This document shows positions 17,230 through 24,706 of a DNA stretch of 64,000 bases, one piece after another; within the stretch, counting starts at the first letter, position 1; each line of letters opens with the position of its first letter. This DNA comes from Micromonospora phaseoli (lineage in GTDB: Bacteria; Actinomycetota; Actinomycetes; Mycobacteriales; Micromonosporaceae). Under the pieces are notes generated by a model that saw only the letters and a list, made by a program, of their open reading frames with translations, was not told the DNA's origin and searched no databases. A program made the position numbers and the translations under genes. The stretch is from assembly GCF_900109115.1 (NCBI RefSeq), contig NZ_FNYV01000002.1, positions 62,001 through 126,000 on the forward strand. Reading direction: 5' to 3'.

Positions 17230-17571
17230 ATGTTGAGGACCACTCGTAACGCATCGACGGCAGCGACTGGTGTCGCGCTACTGGTCGGCGGCCTGCTTGC
17301 TCTGGTCGGCGGCCCTGCGGTGGCGTCTCCGCCCGCTGTCTCGGCCGCTTCTTCGGTAGCTGCGGCGGCGTGCACGGACTGGACGGACCGCGCCGGCAGT
17401 GGGGGTGCGGAACGCTACCACGTCCAGTGCCCGGGGTATTACGTGACGACGTGGGTCACCTGCACTTCGGGGTCACCCATCAACGGACCGAAGCGGTGGC
17501 AGTACCAGAAGGCAGAATGCCGAAACGGTGCCCGGATCACCAGTGGCGGCTTCCACGCCACCCGCACGTGA
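17230..17571 (+). CDS. Small secreted four-cysteine protein of unknown function
   Basis: 113 residues: signal peptide (about 1-33, hydrophobic core TGVALLVGGLLALVGG, cleavage near AVAS or slightly later), an Ala/Ser-rich linker, then a mature domain of about 65 residues with four cysteines (C48, C67, C78, C97), suggesting two disulfides. Mature sequence is rich in Trp, Tyr and Thr (VQCPGYYVTTWVTCTSG). AGGAGAG sits 3 bases upstream of ATG 17230. It is the first gene opposite the SARP regulator and probably in one transcript with the beta-helix gene 47 bp downstream. I do not recognise a family; a small exported effector or inhibitor is possible. Confidence 0.75.
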   Translation: MLRTTRNASTAATGVALLVGGLLALVGGPAVASPPAVSAASSVAAAACTDWTDRAGSGGAERYHVQCPGYYVTTWVTCTSGSPINGPKRWQYQKAECRNGARITSGGFHATRT

Positions 17572-17618
17572 TCGACCGCCAGGCCGTCCACATCCCGACT
17601 CGCCAACCAGGATCTCCT

Positions 17619-18386
17619 ATGCTCATGCGTGGAATGACCGTGCTGGCCAGCAGCATCGCACTCGTCCTCGGACTCGCCGCGCCGGGGCAGGCCAGCGGCA
17701 CACAGGCCCAGGCGCCGCCCAGCCTGGGCGTCGTCCCGTCGGGTTGGGTGACTGCCGCGAAATACCCCGGGCAGGTCAAGTGCCCAAAGGGTGACTATCA
17801 GCTCTGCATTGACGGCGGGCCGGGCGGGTTCACCATCAGTGGCAAGAAGTTCTCTGGCCACGCCAACGCCATTCTGCTCAGGAATGTCAAGAACATCACG
17901 ATCAGCGGGAACGATTTCAGGAATCTCAGCGGTTCCACGGGATACGCCGCGATCCACGTCAAGAACTCGTCCCGAATCGTGATCAAGAAGAACACCTTCT
18001 CCCGGCTGAGGAACGGCGGGATGATGCACGGGGTCTACCTTGTCAAGACCTCGGGCAGCAGCATCACCGGGAACAAGTTCTCGTCGATCACCGGCGATCC
18101 CGTGCGGATCAGGGACGGGAGCAGCAACAACGTGGTGAGCGGGAACACCTTCACGAAATCCGGCCGGTACGCCATGTTCAGCGAGTGGGGCCGGCTGGAG
18201 CAGGGGGAAACCTGCGGACGAGGCAACACCTTCAAGAGCAACAGGTACGGTACCGGCTACTCCGGCAAGAAGATCTCGCTGATCAAGTGGGGTGGCCGTG
18301 GGGGCGGCAGCACCGGCCTTCCGCTCACCTGGGGCAAATGCAACAAGGCGAGCATCGTCAACCGGGGCGGCAACACCAGGATCTAG
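17619..18386 (+). CDS. Secreted right-handed parallel beta-helix protein
   Basis: 255 residues with a signal peptide (about 1-26, MTVLASSIALVLGLAAPGQA) and about eight coils of a right-handed beta-helix from residue 65, with the repeating signature ITISGNDF, IVIKKNTF, SITGNKF, VVSGNTF (NosD/pectate-lyase type ladder with Asn and Phe stacks). Two cysteine pairs are likely (CPKGDYQLC; CGRGN and WGKCN). Such folds are polysaccharide lyases, epimerases or glycan-binding proteins; no lyase catalytic set can be named from here. Start ATG 17619 precedes the signal peptide. Lysine-rich (many GNKF/KKN) compared with its neighbours. Confidence 0.8.
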   Translation: MLMRGMTVLASSIALVLGLAAPGQASGTQAQAPPSLGVVPSGWVTAAKYPGQVKCPKGDYQLCIDGGPGGFTISGKKFSGHANAILLRNVKNITISGNDFRNLSGSTGYAAIHVKNSSRIVIKKNTFSRLRNGGMMHGVYLVKTSGSSITGNKFSSITGDPVRIRDGSSNNVVSGNTFTKSGRYAMFSEWGRLEQGETCGRGNTFKSNRYGTGYSGKKISLIKWGGRGGGSTGLPLTWGKCNKASIVNRGGNTRI

Positions 18387-18478
18387 CCTGTGGCAGCCGT
18401 TCTCGATGACTTCGTCAGGCAATCCCGTTGACCCCAGCGGCGCTGCCGTCCGATGGCCGCGCAGCACACATCGACGAG

Positions 18479-18510
18479 GGCCTCGCCTCGCCACTCGGCG
18501 AGGCGGGGCC
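18479..18510. terminator. Bidirectional hairpin terminator
   Basis: 14-bp stem (18479-18492 with 18497-18510, one G-T wobble) and a 4-base loop ACTC between the convergent beta-helix and NmrA-like genes. Confidence 0.65.
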
Positions 18511-18515
18511 GGTGC

Positions 18516-19355
18516 TCACCGGAACGCGTGGATGTGGCGCAGTGCCCAGTCGTCGAAGGTGCGCGGGGTTCGGCCCAGGACCTGTGCTGTGTGCGCGCTG
18601 ATCCGCTGCTCTGCCGGGGTGGGTGCGCCGAGGATGGCAAGCGTCCCGTCGACCACCGGTTCGGGCATGAACCGCATCATCTGCGCGCGGGCCTGCTCAC
18701 GCGTCTGCTCGACGAACCGGACCGGCTGGCCCAGCGCCTCGCCGATGATCCGGGTCCGCTGTCGCGGTGTGGTCAGGGCCGGCCCAGTCAGTTCGTATGT
18801 CCGACCGGCGTGCTCACCCTCCCGTAGGACGGTAGCGGCGACCTCGGCGATGTCGGCGGGATCGACGACCGGCAAGCCGACGTCGCCGAACGGTGCGGCC
18901 ACCGTCCGCTGGGTCCGCACCGACTCCGTCCAGGCGTAGGCGTTGGACGCGAAACCACCCGGTCGCAGGATCGTCCAGGCCATACCGGACTGTTGCACGA
19001 CACCCTCGATGCCGCGTAACGGTGCATGCGAGACCGACTGCGGGCGTGTTCCGGCGGCTTGCGAGGAGAGCAGGACGACATGCTGGACGCCACCGGCTTT
19101 CGCCACGTCGAGGATGTCGCTCGGATTCAGATGTGCACCGGCACCCGAGACCAGCAGGAACAATGCGCGAGCGCCGTCGACCGCCGGCCGCAGGGTCTCC
19201 GGTTCCGCCAGATCAGCCTGCTGATACCGCACCCCGTCCGTCAGGGACACCGGCGACGTTCCTCGTGATACCGCGATCACCTGCTCGCCGGCCGCGGCCA
19301 GCACCTCCACCAGTACGCGACCGACATTGCCGGTGGCCCCCGTAATAACGATCAT
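18516..19355 (-). CDS. NAD(P)-binding NmrA-like/atypical SDR protein
   Basis: 279-residue Rossmann protein with the atypical-SDR cofactor motif TGATGNVG (about residues 5-12), VVLLSSQAAG in place of a Ser-Tyr-Lys triad, WTILRPGGFASN, and the NmrA-type C-terminal half. Members of this family are NADPH sensors, azoreductase-like or quinone oxidoreductases. GGAGGAG is 6 bases upstream of ATG 19355. It diverges from an HxlR regulator with a perfect palindrome between them, the standard arrangement for a redox- or aldehyde-responsive HxlR controlling an SDR. Confidence 0.85.
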   Translation of the reverse strand: MIVITGATGNVGRVLVEVLAAAGEQVIAVSRGTSPVSLTDGVRYQQADLAEPETLRPAVDGARALFLLVSGAGAHLNPSDILDVAKAGGVQHVVLLSSQAAGTRPQSVSHAPLRGIEGVVQQSGMAWTILRPGGFASNAYAWTESVRTQRTVAAPFGDVGLPVVDPADIAEVAATVLREGEHAGRTYELTGPALTTPRQRTRIIGEALGQPVRFVEQTREQARAQMMRFMPEPVVDGTLAILGAPTPAEQRISAHTAQVLGRTPRTFDDWALRHIHAFR

Positions 19356-19461
19356 GAAACGCTCCTCCTGGTTTCGACATCCACCCATGTCCTGATGGGC
19401 ACGACCACCGCCGGTCTCGATGTCCCGGCGGCGACCCGGAGAAGCTAACATCGCCGATATA

Positions 19462-19473
19462 GTAGGTACCTAC
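19462..19473. promoter_or_regulatory. Perfect 12-bp palindrome, candidate HxlR operator
   Basis: GTAGGTACCTAC lies about 30 bp upstream of the HxlR start and 107 bp upstream of the NmrA-like start, inside a locally AT-rich stretch. A perfect dyad between a regulator and its divergent neighbour is the expected place for the operator. Confidence 0.6.
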
Positions 19474-19502
19474 AGGAAAGTGACTATGCCAAAGGGGTGC
19501 GC

Positions 19503-19934
19503 GTGCGGGACGACCGAGCTACCTGGACACCCTCGACGGCGGTCGATCCAGAGCAGGCATGCCCCGTGGCACCGGTTGTGGACATCGTCTTCAGCCGGTG
19601 GACGACCCCGATCCTGTGGACGCTGAACTACCACGGCCGGCAACGCTTCATTGAGCTGCAGCGACGCATCACCACCATCACGCCGAAGGTCCTGACCCAA
19701 CGACTCCGGCAACTGGAACGCGACGGGCTCGTCGTGCGCACCTATCACCCCGAGGTTCCACCGCGAGTCGAGTACGAGATCAGCGCGCTCGGCCGCAGCC
19801 TCGCCCCGCTCTTCGCCCACCTCGCCGAATGGGCCACGACTTACCTCGGCGAGGTGGAGCAGGCGCGACGCACCTACGACGCGAACGCGGCAGTGCCACC
19901 CCTCCCGGCACCACCCACGCCAGTGCAGCAATGA
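19503..19934 (+). CDS. HxlR-family transcriptional regulator
   Basis: About 143-residue winged-helix regulator. The N-terminal cysteine typical of redox-sensing members is in CPVAPVVDIVFSRWTTPIL; the recognition part is RFIELQRRITTITPKVLTQRLRQLERDGL and the wing is VVRTYHPEVPPRVEYEIS, the best HxlR signature. A Pro-rich tail follows. GTG 19503 is preferred because AAAGG lies 7 bases upstream; GTG 19497 would add two residues. Likely controls the divergent NmrA-like gene through the palindrome at 19462. Confidence 0.87.
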   Translation: MRDDRATWTPSTAVDPEQACPVAPVVDIVFSRWTTPILWTLNYHGRQRFIELQRRITTITPKVLTQRLRQLERDGLVVRTYHPEVPPRVEYEISALGRSLAPLFAHLAEWATTYLGEVEQARRTYDANAAVPPLPAPPTPVQQ

Positions 19935-20114
19935 TCGGACGAACCGCCAACCGTCGATCTCTGATTGGAAGCTGCAGCCGGGGACATGTCGGGCGGCCGG
20001 TGGGGGTGGCGCGGCATGACAGCACGGACGGTTCAGCTCGACAGCGACCGAGGACCCCAGGTCAATAGGGTCCGCGCGGATCGCGTGTCACGCCGTGTGC
20101 GTCAGCCCGGCCAG

Positions 20115-20960
20115 TCAGCCGACGCCGTCGAGGACCGGGATGAGCTGTTCCTCCTCGTACGCCAGGTGCGCCTCCAACTCGGCGACGAGCCGGCCGACCT
20201 GCTCGCGGACCTGCTCGCGGACCTGCTCGCGGTCGGCGCCGTCGGCGGTGAGCGTCTGCTGCAACTCCCCCAGCAGCTCGGCCACCCGCTGGTGCTCCTC
20301 GCGAAGCCGGTCCAGTACGGGGGCCAGGTCGGGGCGTTGTGCGCCGATGCCGGCGAACATGCCCGCGTCCTCGTTGGAGTGGTGGCCGTGCAGACCGGCG
20401 CAGACCGTGAGGCAGTTCACCCGCAGTTGGGCGCCGAGCGCCGGCCCGGAGCGGTCCACCTCGGCACGGATCAGCGCCAGCTCCCGTCGGAACGCGTCAT
20501 GGATCATTTTCAGGGCCGCGCCCCACGACGGCGCGTCCGGCGGCCCGCCGGCCTGCTCGTAGAGGGCCACCACCGGGATCACCCGGGACGTCTTCGCCTG
20601 GTAGTCGGCCCAACCGGGGTCGTCCTGCGCTGCTCTGCCGAAGAGGCGGTCCCGCTCGTCGCCGGTGAGCACCTCGGCGCGCGCCGAGTAGGTGAATGTC
20701 CCGTCCTCGACGGTGACCTGCGGGTCGGCGACCAGATTGCGGTACCACTGCGGATGCCGTTCGGCGCCCGCGGCGGAGGCGATCACGAGGATCCGTTGCC
20801 CGCCGTCGGGCAGGTAGGCGACCGGGGTGGTGTGTCCGGCGCCGGTGCGTGCTCCGGTGGTGGTGAGCAGGATCAGTCGGGCGCCCTCGAACGGGCCGCC
20901 CACCCGGCCGGCGTTGGCCCGGAACTCGTCGATGATCTGCTGGTTGAAGTCGTTCGGCAT
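20115..20960 (-). CDS. Deazaflavin-dependent nitroreductase-like domain fused to a hemerythrin domain
   Basis: 281 residues in two parts. Residues about 1-145 are a DUF385/Ddn split-barrel (GARLILLTTTGARTG, TPVAYLPDGGQRILVIASAAG, PQWYRNLVADPQVTVEDG, the F420-binding family of mycobacterial Ddn). Residues about 155-281 are a hemerythrin HHE four-helix domain with the iron-ligand pattern IHDAFRREL, HGHHSNEDAGMF, EEHQRV and HLAYEEEQLIPVL. The linker is short. A run of REQV units (three copies, encoded near 20206-20240) lies in the third helix. The fusion suggests an oxygen, NO or redox-linked F420 enzyme. Start ATG 20960 is the first with family sequence. Confidence 0.88.
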   Translation of the reverse strand: MPNDFNQQIIDEFRANAGRVGGPFEGARLILLTTTGARTGAGHTTPVAYLPDGGQRILVIASAAGAERHPQWYRNLVADPQVTVEDGTFTYSARAEVLTGDERDRLFGRAAQDDPGWADYQAKTSRVIPVVALYEQAGGPPDAPSWGAALKMIHDAFRRELALIRAEVDRSGPALGAQLRVNCLTVCAGLHGHHSNEDAGMFAGIGAQRPDLAPVLDRLREEHQRVAELLGELQQTLTADGADREQVREQVREQVGRLVAELEAHLAYEEEQLIPVLDGVG

Positions 20961-21248
20961 GCTCAGCCTTCTGCGGTGACAGGAGTCGGCCACGTCGGAG
21001 ACGCCGGTGGCCACGGCGAGGATCGCGCCGTCAGCGGCGCGGCGTGAAACAGTGGGCGCCTCGAAGCGGGCGCAGCGGGGTGCCTGGAGGGCGGCGGGCC
21101 TCGGGCCCGCACCCGCCTCACCGGCGGACCGGGTACCCCGTCCGCTCGTGGCCAATGGCCGACCCGGCAGTCACGCGAGCGACCCTAGTCGACACCCCTC
21201 GTGCCGGCAAACGGCCCGCAACGGGATCGGGCGAGCCGCGCGGCGAAG

Positions 21249-21725
21249 TCAGGCGGTGCGGCGGCGGAACGGAAACCACGCCCGCCGGGGCGCGGGCGAC
21301 GCCGGGCGGCCGGCGGGAGCCGGTGGGCCGGCAGCGGCGGCGCGACGGTCGGCCCGCCAGCGCGCCACGACGGCGTCGGCGTTGACCGGACGCACCACGA
21401 CCTTCGGGCCGGAGGGATTGCGCAGCCAGGCCATCACCTCGGCGTTGAGGTCGGCGACGCACGCCCGCACAGCCTGCTCGGTGGGTAGCTCGCGGACCTC
21501 GTCGGGTAGGCGTTCGATCCGGCGACGCAGCAGCAGCGGGGCGGGCAACAGCAGGTCTGTGGGTAGCTGTTCGCGTTCCAGAAAGCTCTTGATCCACCAG
21601 GACTCGTCATAGGGCAGCCCCCGGCCGGGGATGGGTTTGCCCGCACCGGGCAGGTGGTCGAACTCTCCGCGCTCCTGCGCCGACCGGATCTGAGCCTCGA
21701 CCGAGGCCTCCCACGCCTTGTCCAA
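21249..21725 (-). CDS. DUF1992 (DnaJ-C28-like conserved domain) protein
   Basis: 158-residue protein. The N-terminal 70 residues are the DUF1992 domain: VEAQIRSAQERGEFDHLPGAGKPI, then LPYDESWWIKSFLEREQ. The C-terminal third is Ala/Pro/Arg-rich and probably disordered. Function is unknown; homologues are called DnaJ homologue subfamily C member 28 but have no J domain. The start is a TTG (21725) with GGGAGGTGG 7 bases upstream. The next leftward gene starts 288 bp further; that gap shows GC-rich dyads but no gene. Confidence 0.82.
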   Translation of the reverse strand: MDKAWEASVEAQIRSAQERGEFDHLPGAGKPIPGRGLPYDESWWIKSFLEREQLPTDLLLPAPLLLRRRIERLPDEVRELPTEQAVRACVADLNAEVMAWLRNPSGPKVVVRPVNADAVVARWRADRRAAAAGPPAPAGRPASPAPRRAWFPFRRRTA

Positions 21726-21849
21726 GGATCGCCACCTCCCAGGGCAACCGTAACGTGACTGCGATCTCCCTGATGAGCAGCGTCGCCACCCCCGCCGGCA
21801 TTCCCCGGTCGCCTAGGCTCAGGAACCGACGTGGGACGGGGGGCAGGCA

Positions 21850-22500
21850 ATGGTGAGTACGGCGGGGGTTGTCGGGATCGCGCTGGTCGCCCTGGGGCTG
21901 GTGCTGACGCCGGGGCCGAACATGGTCTACCTGGTGTCCCGGTCGGTGACGCAGGGTCGGCGGGCCGGGTTGATCTCGTTGCTGGGGGTCGCCGCCGGTT
22001 TCGGTGTCTACCTCGGTGCGGCGGTGGCCGGCATCGCCACCGTCTTCGTGCTGGTGCCCGCGCTCTACACGGTGGTCAAGCTGGCCGGCGCGGCGTACCT
22101 GCTGTGGCTGGCGTGGCAGGCGGTGCGTCCGGGCGGGCACTCGCCGTTCACTCCGGCGCCGCTGCCACCGGACCCGACCCGGCGGCTGTTCACCATGGGC
22201 CTGGTCACCAACCTGCTCAACCCGAAGATCGCCATCCTGTACGTCTCGCTGCTGCCGCAGTTCATCGACCCTGCCCGCGGGAACGTGGCGGCGCAGAGCC
22301 TGCTGCTCGGGCTGACCCAGATCACCGTGGCGTTGACGGTGAACGCGCTGATCGTGCTGACCGCCGGTGGTATCGCCGGTTTCCTCAGCCGCAGACCGCT
22401 GTGGCTGCGGGTACAGCGGCTGCTGATGGGCACGGTGCTGGCCGCCATGGCGGTGCGGATCGCCGCCGACCGCTCCCGCGCCGCCGTCGCCACGCCCTGA
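21850..22500 (+). CDS. LysE-family amino acid/metabolite exporter
   Basis: 216-residue inner-membrane translocator with about six membrane segments and the N-terminal LysE/RhtB signature LVLTPGPNMVYLVSRSVTQGRRAGLISLLGV in pieces (TPGPNM is the hallmark). GLVTNLLNPKIAILYVSLLPQF is the second conserved block. Members export lysine, arginine, homoserine or threonine, or related compounds; the substrate is not predictable. GGGGGGCAGG precedes ATG 21850 and a GCCTAGGCTC -10-like word lies near 21812. Ends 9 bases before the convergent GH42 gene. Confidence 0.9.
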   Translation: MVSTAGVVGIALVALGLVLTPGPNMVYLVSRSVTQGRRAGLISLLGVAAGFGVYLGAAVAGIATVFVLVPALYTVVKLAGAAYLLWLAWQAVRPGGHSPFTPAPLPPDPTRRLFTMGLVTNLLNPKIAILYVSLLPQFIDPARGNVAAQSLLLGLTQITVALTVNALIVLTAGGIAGFLSRRPLWLRVQRLLMGTVLAAMAVRIAADRSRAAVATP

Positions 22501-22509
22501 CCGGCACGG

Positions 22510-24543
22510 TCAGCCCCGTTCGCGGAGCACCGCGACGCCGCCGGGCGGCAGCGTCACCGCCGTCTCGACCGGGGTCGCGGAGAGCAACTCCACGCCCCGT
22601 GCCGGCACGCGCTGCTGCCGGTCGGTGTGGTTGAACAGGAAGAGCCAGCTCGCGTCCGCGTGCCGGCGGCGTACCGCTTCGACACCGTCGGGCGCGGCGG
22701 GGCAGACCGGGACGACGCCGGCCGCCTGCGCGGCGGTGTCGGCGAGTCGACGGTAGGTGGCGTCGTCGGGCCGGGTGGAGACATACCAGGCGGTTCCGGC
22801 GCCGGTGCGATGACGGGTGACGGCGGGCATCGCGTCCAGCACCCCACCGTCGTACGAGCTGACCACCTCCGCTCCGGCCAGGCGCAGCGTCTCGGTCCAG
22901 ATCCGTGCGGTCCCGCCGTCGCAGAGGCGGACGTGGTCGTCGTCGGCGAGCGGGTGGAACTCCTCGGCCCGGACACCGAGCAGGTCCCGCAGGGCACCCG
23001 GGTAGCCGCCGAGCCGCACCCGGGCGTGCTCGTCGGCGGTGCCGCTGAGGTACGTCGCCAGCAGGTGACCGCCGCCGTGGAGGTACTCACGCAACCAGCC
23101 GGTGGTGGCGTCGTCGACCAGGTACAGGGCGGGCAGGACGAGTAGCCGGTAACCGTCGAGAGGGTCGCCGGGGCTGACGGTGGCGCAGGCGTACCCGGCA
23201 CGCCAGAAGGCCCGGTGGGCGGCGGTCACCTCCGCGTGGTGGTCCAGGCGGCTCGACGGGAGGCCCGGGTGGCGCAGCGCCCAGCCGCTGGCCGCGTCGA
23301 CGGTGAGCGCCACGCTGGCCTCTACGTCGCCGCGTACCTCGGTGAGCCGTTCCAGCGCGCCGCCGAGCTCGACGGCCTCGCGGAACACCCGGCTGTCCGG
23401 TCCGGCGTGCGGCACCAGGGCGGAGTGGAAGCGCTCGGCTCCGCCGGTGGGGGCCCGCCATTGGAAGAACATCGCGCCGTGGGAGCCGCGGGCGACGTGG
23501 GCGAGGCTGTGCCGCAGCATCCGCCCGGGCTCCTTGGTGTGCATCCGACCGGCGGTGTGGATCTGGTTGGGCGCGCTCTCCATCAGCAGCCATGCCGGTG
23601 CGGGGTCGGGTGGGGTGGCGGTGTCCGACGGCACGGTGACCGGCCGGCGGGTGGTGGCGTGCCGGGCCCAGCCGCGGGCCAGGTCGGCGGCGAGCGCGGT
23701 CTGCTCCTCGGCGCCGCCGTCGACGGCTGACGGGTAGTGGTCGATGGCGACCAGGTCCACCTCGCTGGCCCAGCGGGCATGGTCGACCGGCACCCAGTCG
23801 CCGAGGACGTAGTTGGTGGTGATCGGGATCGCCGGGTTCGCGGCGCGCAGCAGGTCGCGTTGTTCGGTGTACGCGGCGAGCAGGGTGTCCGACCAGAAGC
23901 GGCGGAAGTCCAGCAGGTGGCCCGGGTTGGCCAGGTACTGGGTGGCCCGGGGGGTGCTGATCTGCGCCCAGTCGGAGTAGTGCTGGCCCCAGAAGCTGGT
24001 TGCCCAGGCGTCGTTGAGGCTGGCCAGGTCGCCGTGGCGGGCGCTGAGCCAGCGGCGGAACGCCCGGGCGGTCTGCTCGCAGTGACAGATGGTGCCGTAC
24101 TCGTTGTGTACGTGCCACAGCGCGAGGGCCGGATGGTGGGCGTACCGGTCGGCGAGGGCGGCGGCGACGCGACGTGCGGCGTCCCGGTAGGCGGGGGCGG
24201 CGGCGCAGTAGGTGTCCCGGCTGCCGTGGTGCAGGCGTACCCCGTCGGCGGTGACCGGCAGCGCGCCCGGGTGGGACAGGGAGAACCACGGCGGCGGCGA
24301 GGCCGTGGGGGTGGCCAGGGCGACCCGGATGCCGCCGTCGTGCAACAGGTCGAGCACCTCATCGAGCCAGTCGAAGGTGTACCGGCCGGGGGCCGGTTCC
24401 AGCCGCGACCAGGCGAACACGCCGACGGTGACCAGGTTGACCTTCGCCTGGCGCATCAGCGTGACGTCCTCGGCCCAGACCTGCGCCGGCCACTGCTCCG
24501 GGTTGTAGTCACCGCCGTAGCAGAGCCGGCCGTCGGTCCACAT
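22510..24543 (-). CDS. Glycoside hydrolase family 42 beta-galactosidase
   Basis: 677-residue enzyme with the three GH42 parts: TIM barrel (about 1-375), trimerisation domain (about 385-600, e.g. GYRLLVLPALYLVDDAT) and a small C-terminal beta domain (ending GGVAVLRER). It opens with the GH42 hallmark YGGDYNPEQWP; the acid/base is Glu148 in WHVHNEYG and the nucleophile Glu322 in LLMESAPNQ. No signal peptide, so it acts on imported sugars. I start at ATG 24543 because GGGGTGG lies just upstream; two GTG codons (24549, 24552) also fit. In this locus the expected job is removal of beta-galactosyl side residues. Confidence 0.93.
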   Translation of the reverse strand: MWTDGRLCYGGDYNPEQWPAQVWAEDVTLMRQAKVNLVTVGVFAWSRLEPAPGRYTFDWLDEVLDLLHDGGIRVALATPTASPPPWFSLSHPGALPVTADGVRLHHGSRDTYCAAAPAYRDAARRVAAALADRYAHHPALALWHVHNEYGTICHCEQTARAFRRWLSARHGDLASLNDAWATSFWGQHYSDWAQISTPRATQYLANPGHLLDFRRFWSDTLLAAYTEQRDLLRAANPAIPITTNYVLGDWVPVDHARWASEVDLVAIDHYPSAVDGGAEEQTALAADLARGWARHATTRRPVTVPSDTATPPDPAPAWLLMESAPNQIHTAGRMHTKEPGRMLRHSLAHVARGSHGAMFFQWRAPTGGAERFHSALVPHAGPDSRVFREAVELGGALERLTEVRGDVEASVALTVDAASGWALRHPGLPSSRLDHHAEVTAAHRAFWRAGYACATVSPGDPLDGYRLLVLPALYLVDDATTGWLREYLHGGGHLLATYLSGTADEHARVRLGGYPGALRDLLGVRAEEFHPLADDDHVRLCDGGTARIWTETLRLAGAEVVSSYDGGVLDAMPAVTRHRTGAGTAWYVSTRPDDATYRRLADTAAQAAGVVPVCPAAPDGVEAVRRRHADASWLFLFNHTDRQQRVPARGVELLSATPVETAVTLPPGGVAVLRERG

Positions 24544-24560
24544 CGCCACCACCCCGCCAA

Positions 24561-24608
24561 TTTAGTTGAGGAAGCACCCAAACTATTGACCAGCTTTCCC
24601 CATGTCAA
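24561..24608 (-). promoter_or_regulatory. GH42 promoter with overlapping TAGTT/AACTA operator
   Basis: On the minus strand a -35 TTGACA (24603-24608) and -10 TAGTTT (24580-24585) are 17 bp apart. The -10 is one arm of an inverted repeat, TAGTT at 24563-24567 with AACTA at 24581-24585. The same TTAGTT half-site occurs in the operator at 30862 beside the ROK regulator, so ROK control is plausible. TTGACA also occurs on the plus strand at 24642-24647, forming a 9-bp inverted repeat (24602-24610 with 24640-24648) and marking a divergent promoter pair. Confidence 0.55.
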
Positions 24609-24706
24609 CGCCGTGGATGCTTCCGGGATCGGCGATCGTCGTTGACATTTCGTTGGGAAGTTAAAGAAACTGTCGGCACCGCTCGAACGTCATCGAGGAG
24701 ACGCTG

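Noticed and set aside
20206..20240. Tandem repeat that could be mistaken for a CRISPR or satellite
   Set aside because: Three 12-bp units (about 35 bp) inside the hemerythrin coding region, in frame (REQV); simple codon slippage.
22001..22011. Possible functional link of the LysE exporter to the kam lysine cluster
   Set aside because: The genes are about 26 kb apart and not co-regulated by any shared site that I can see; the exporter's substrate is unknown.
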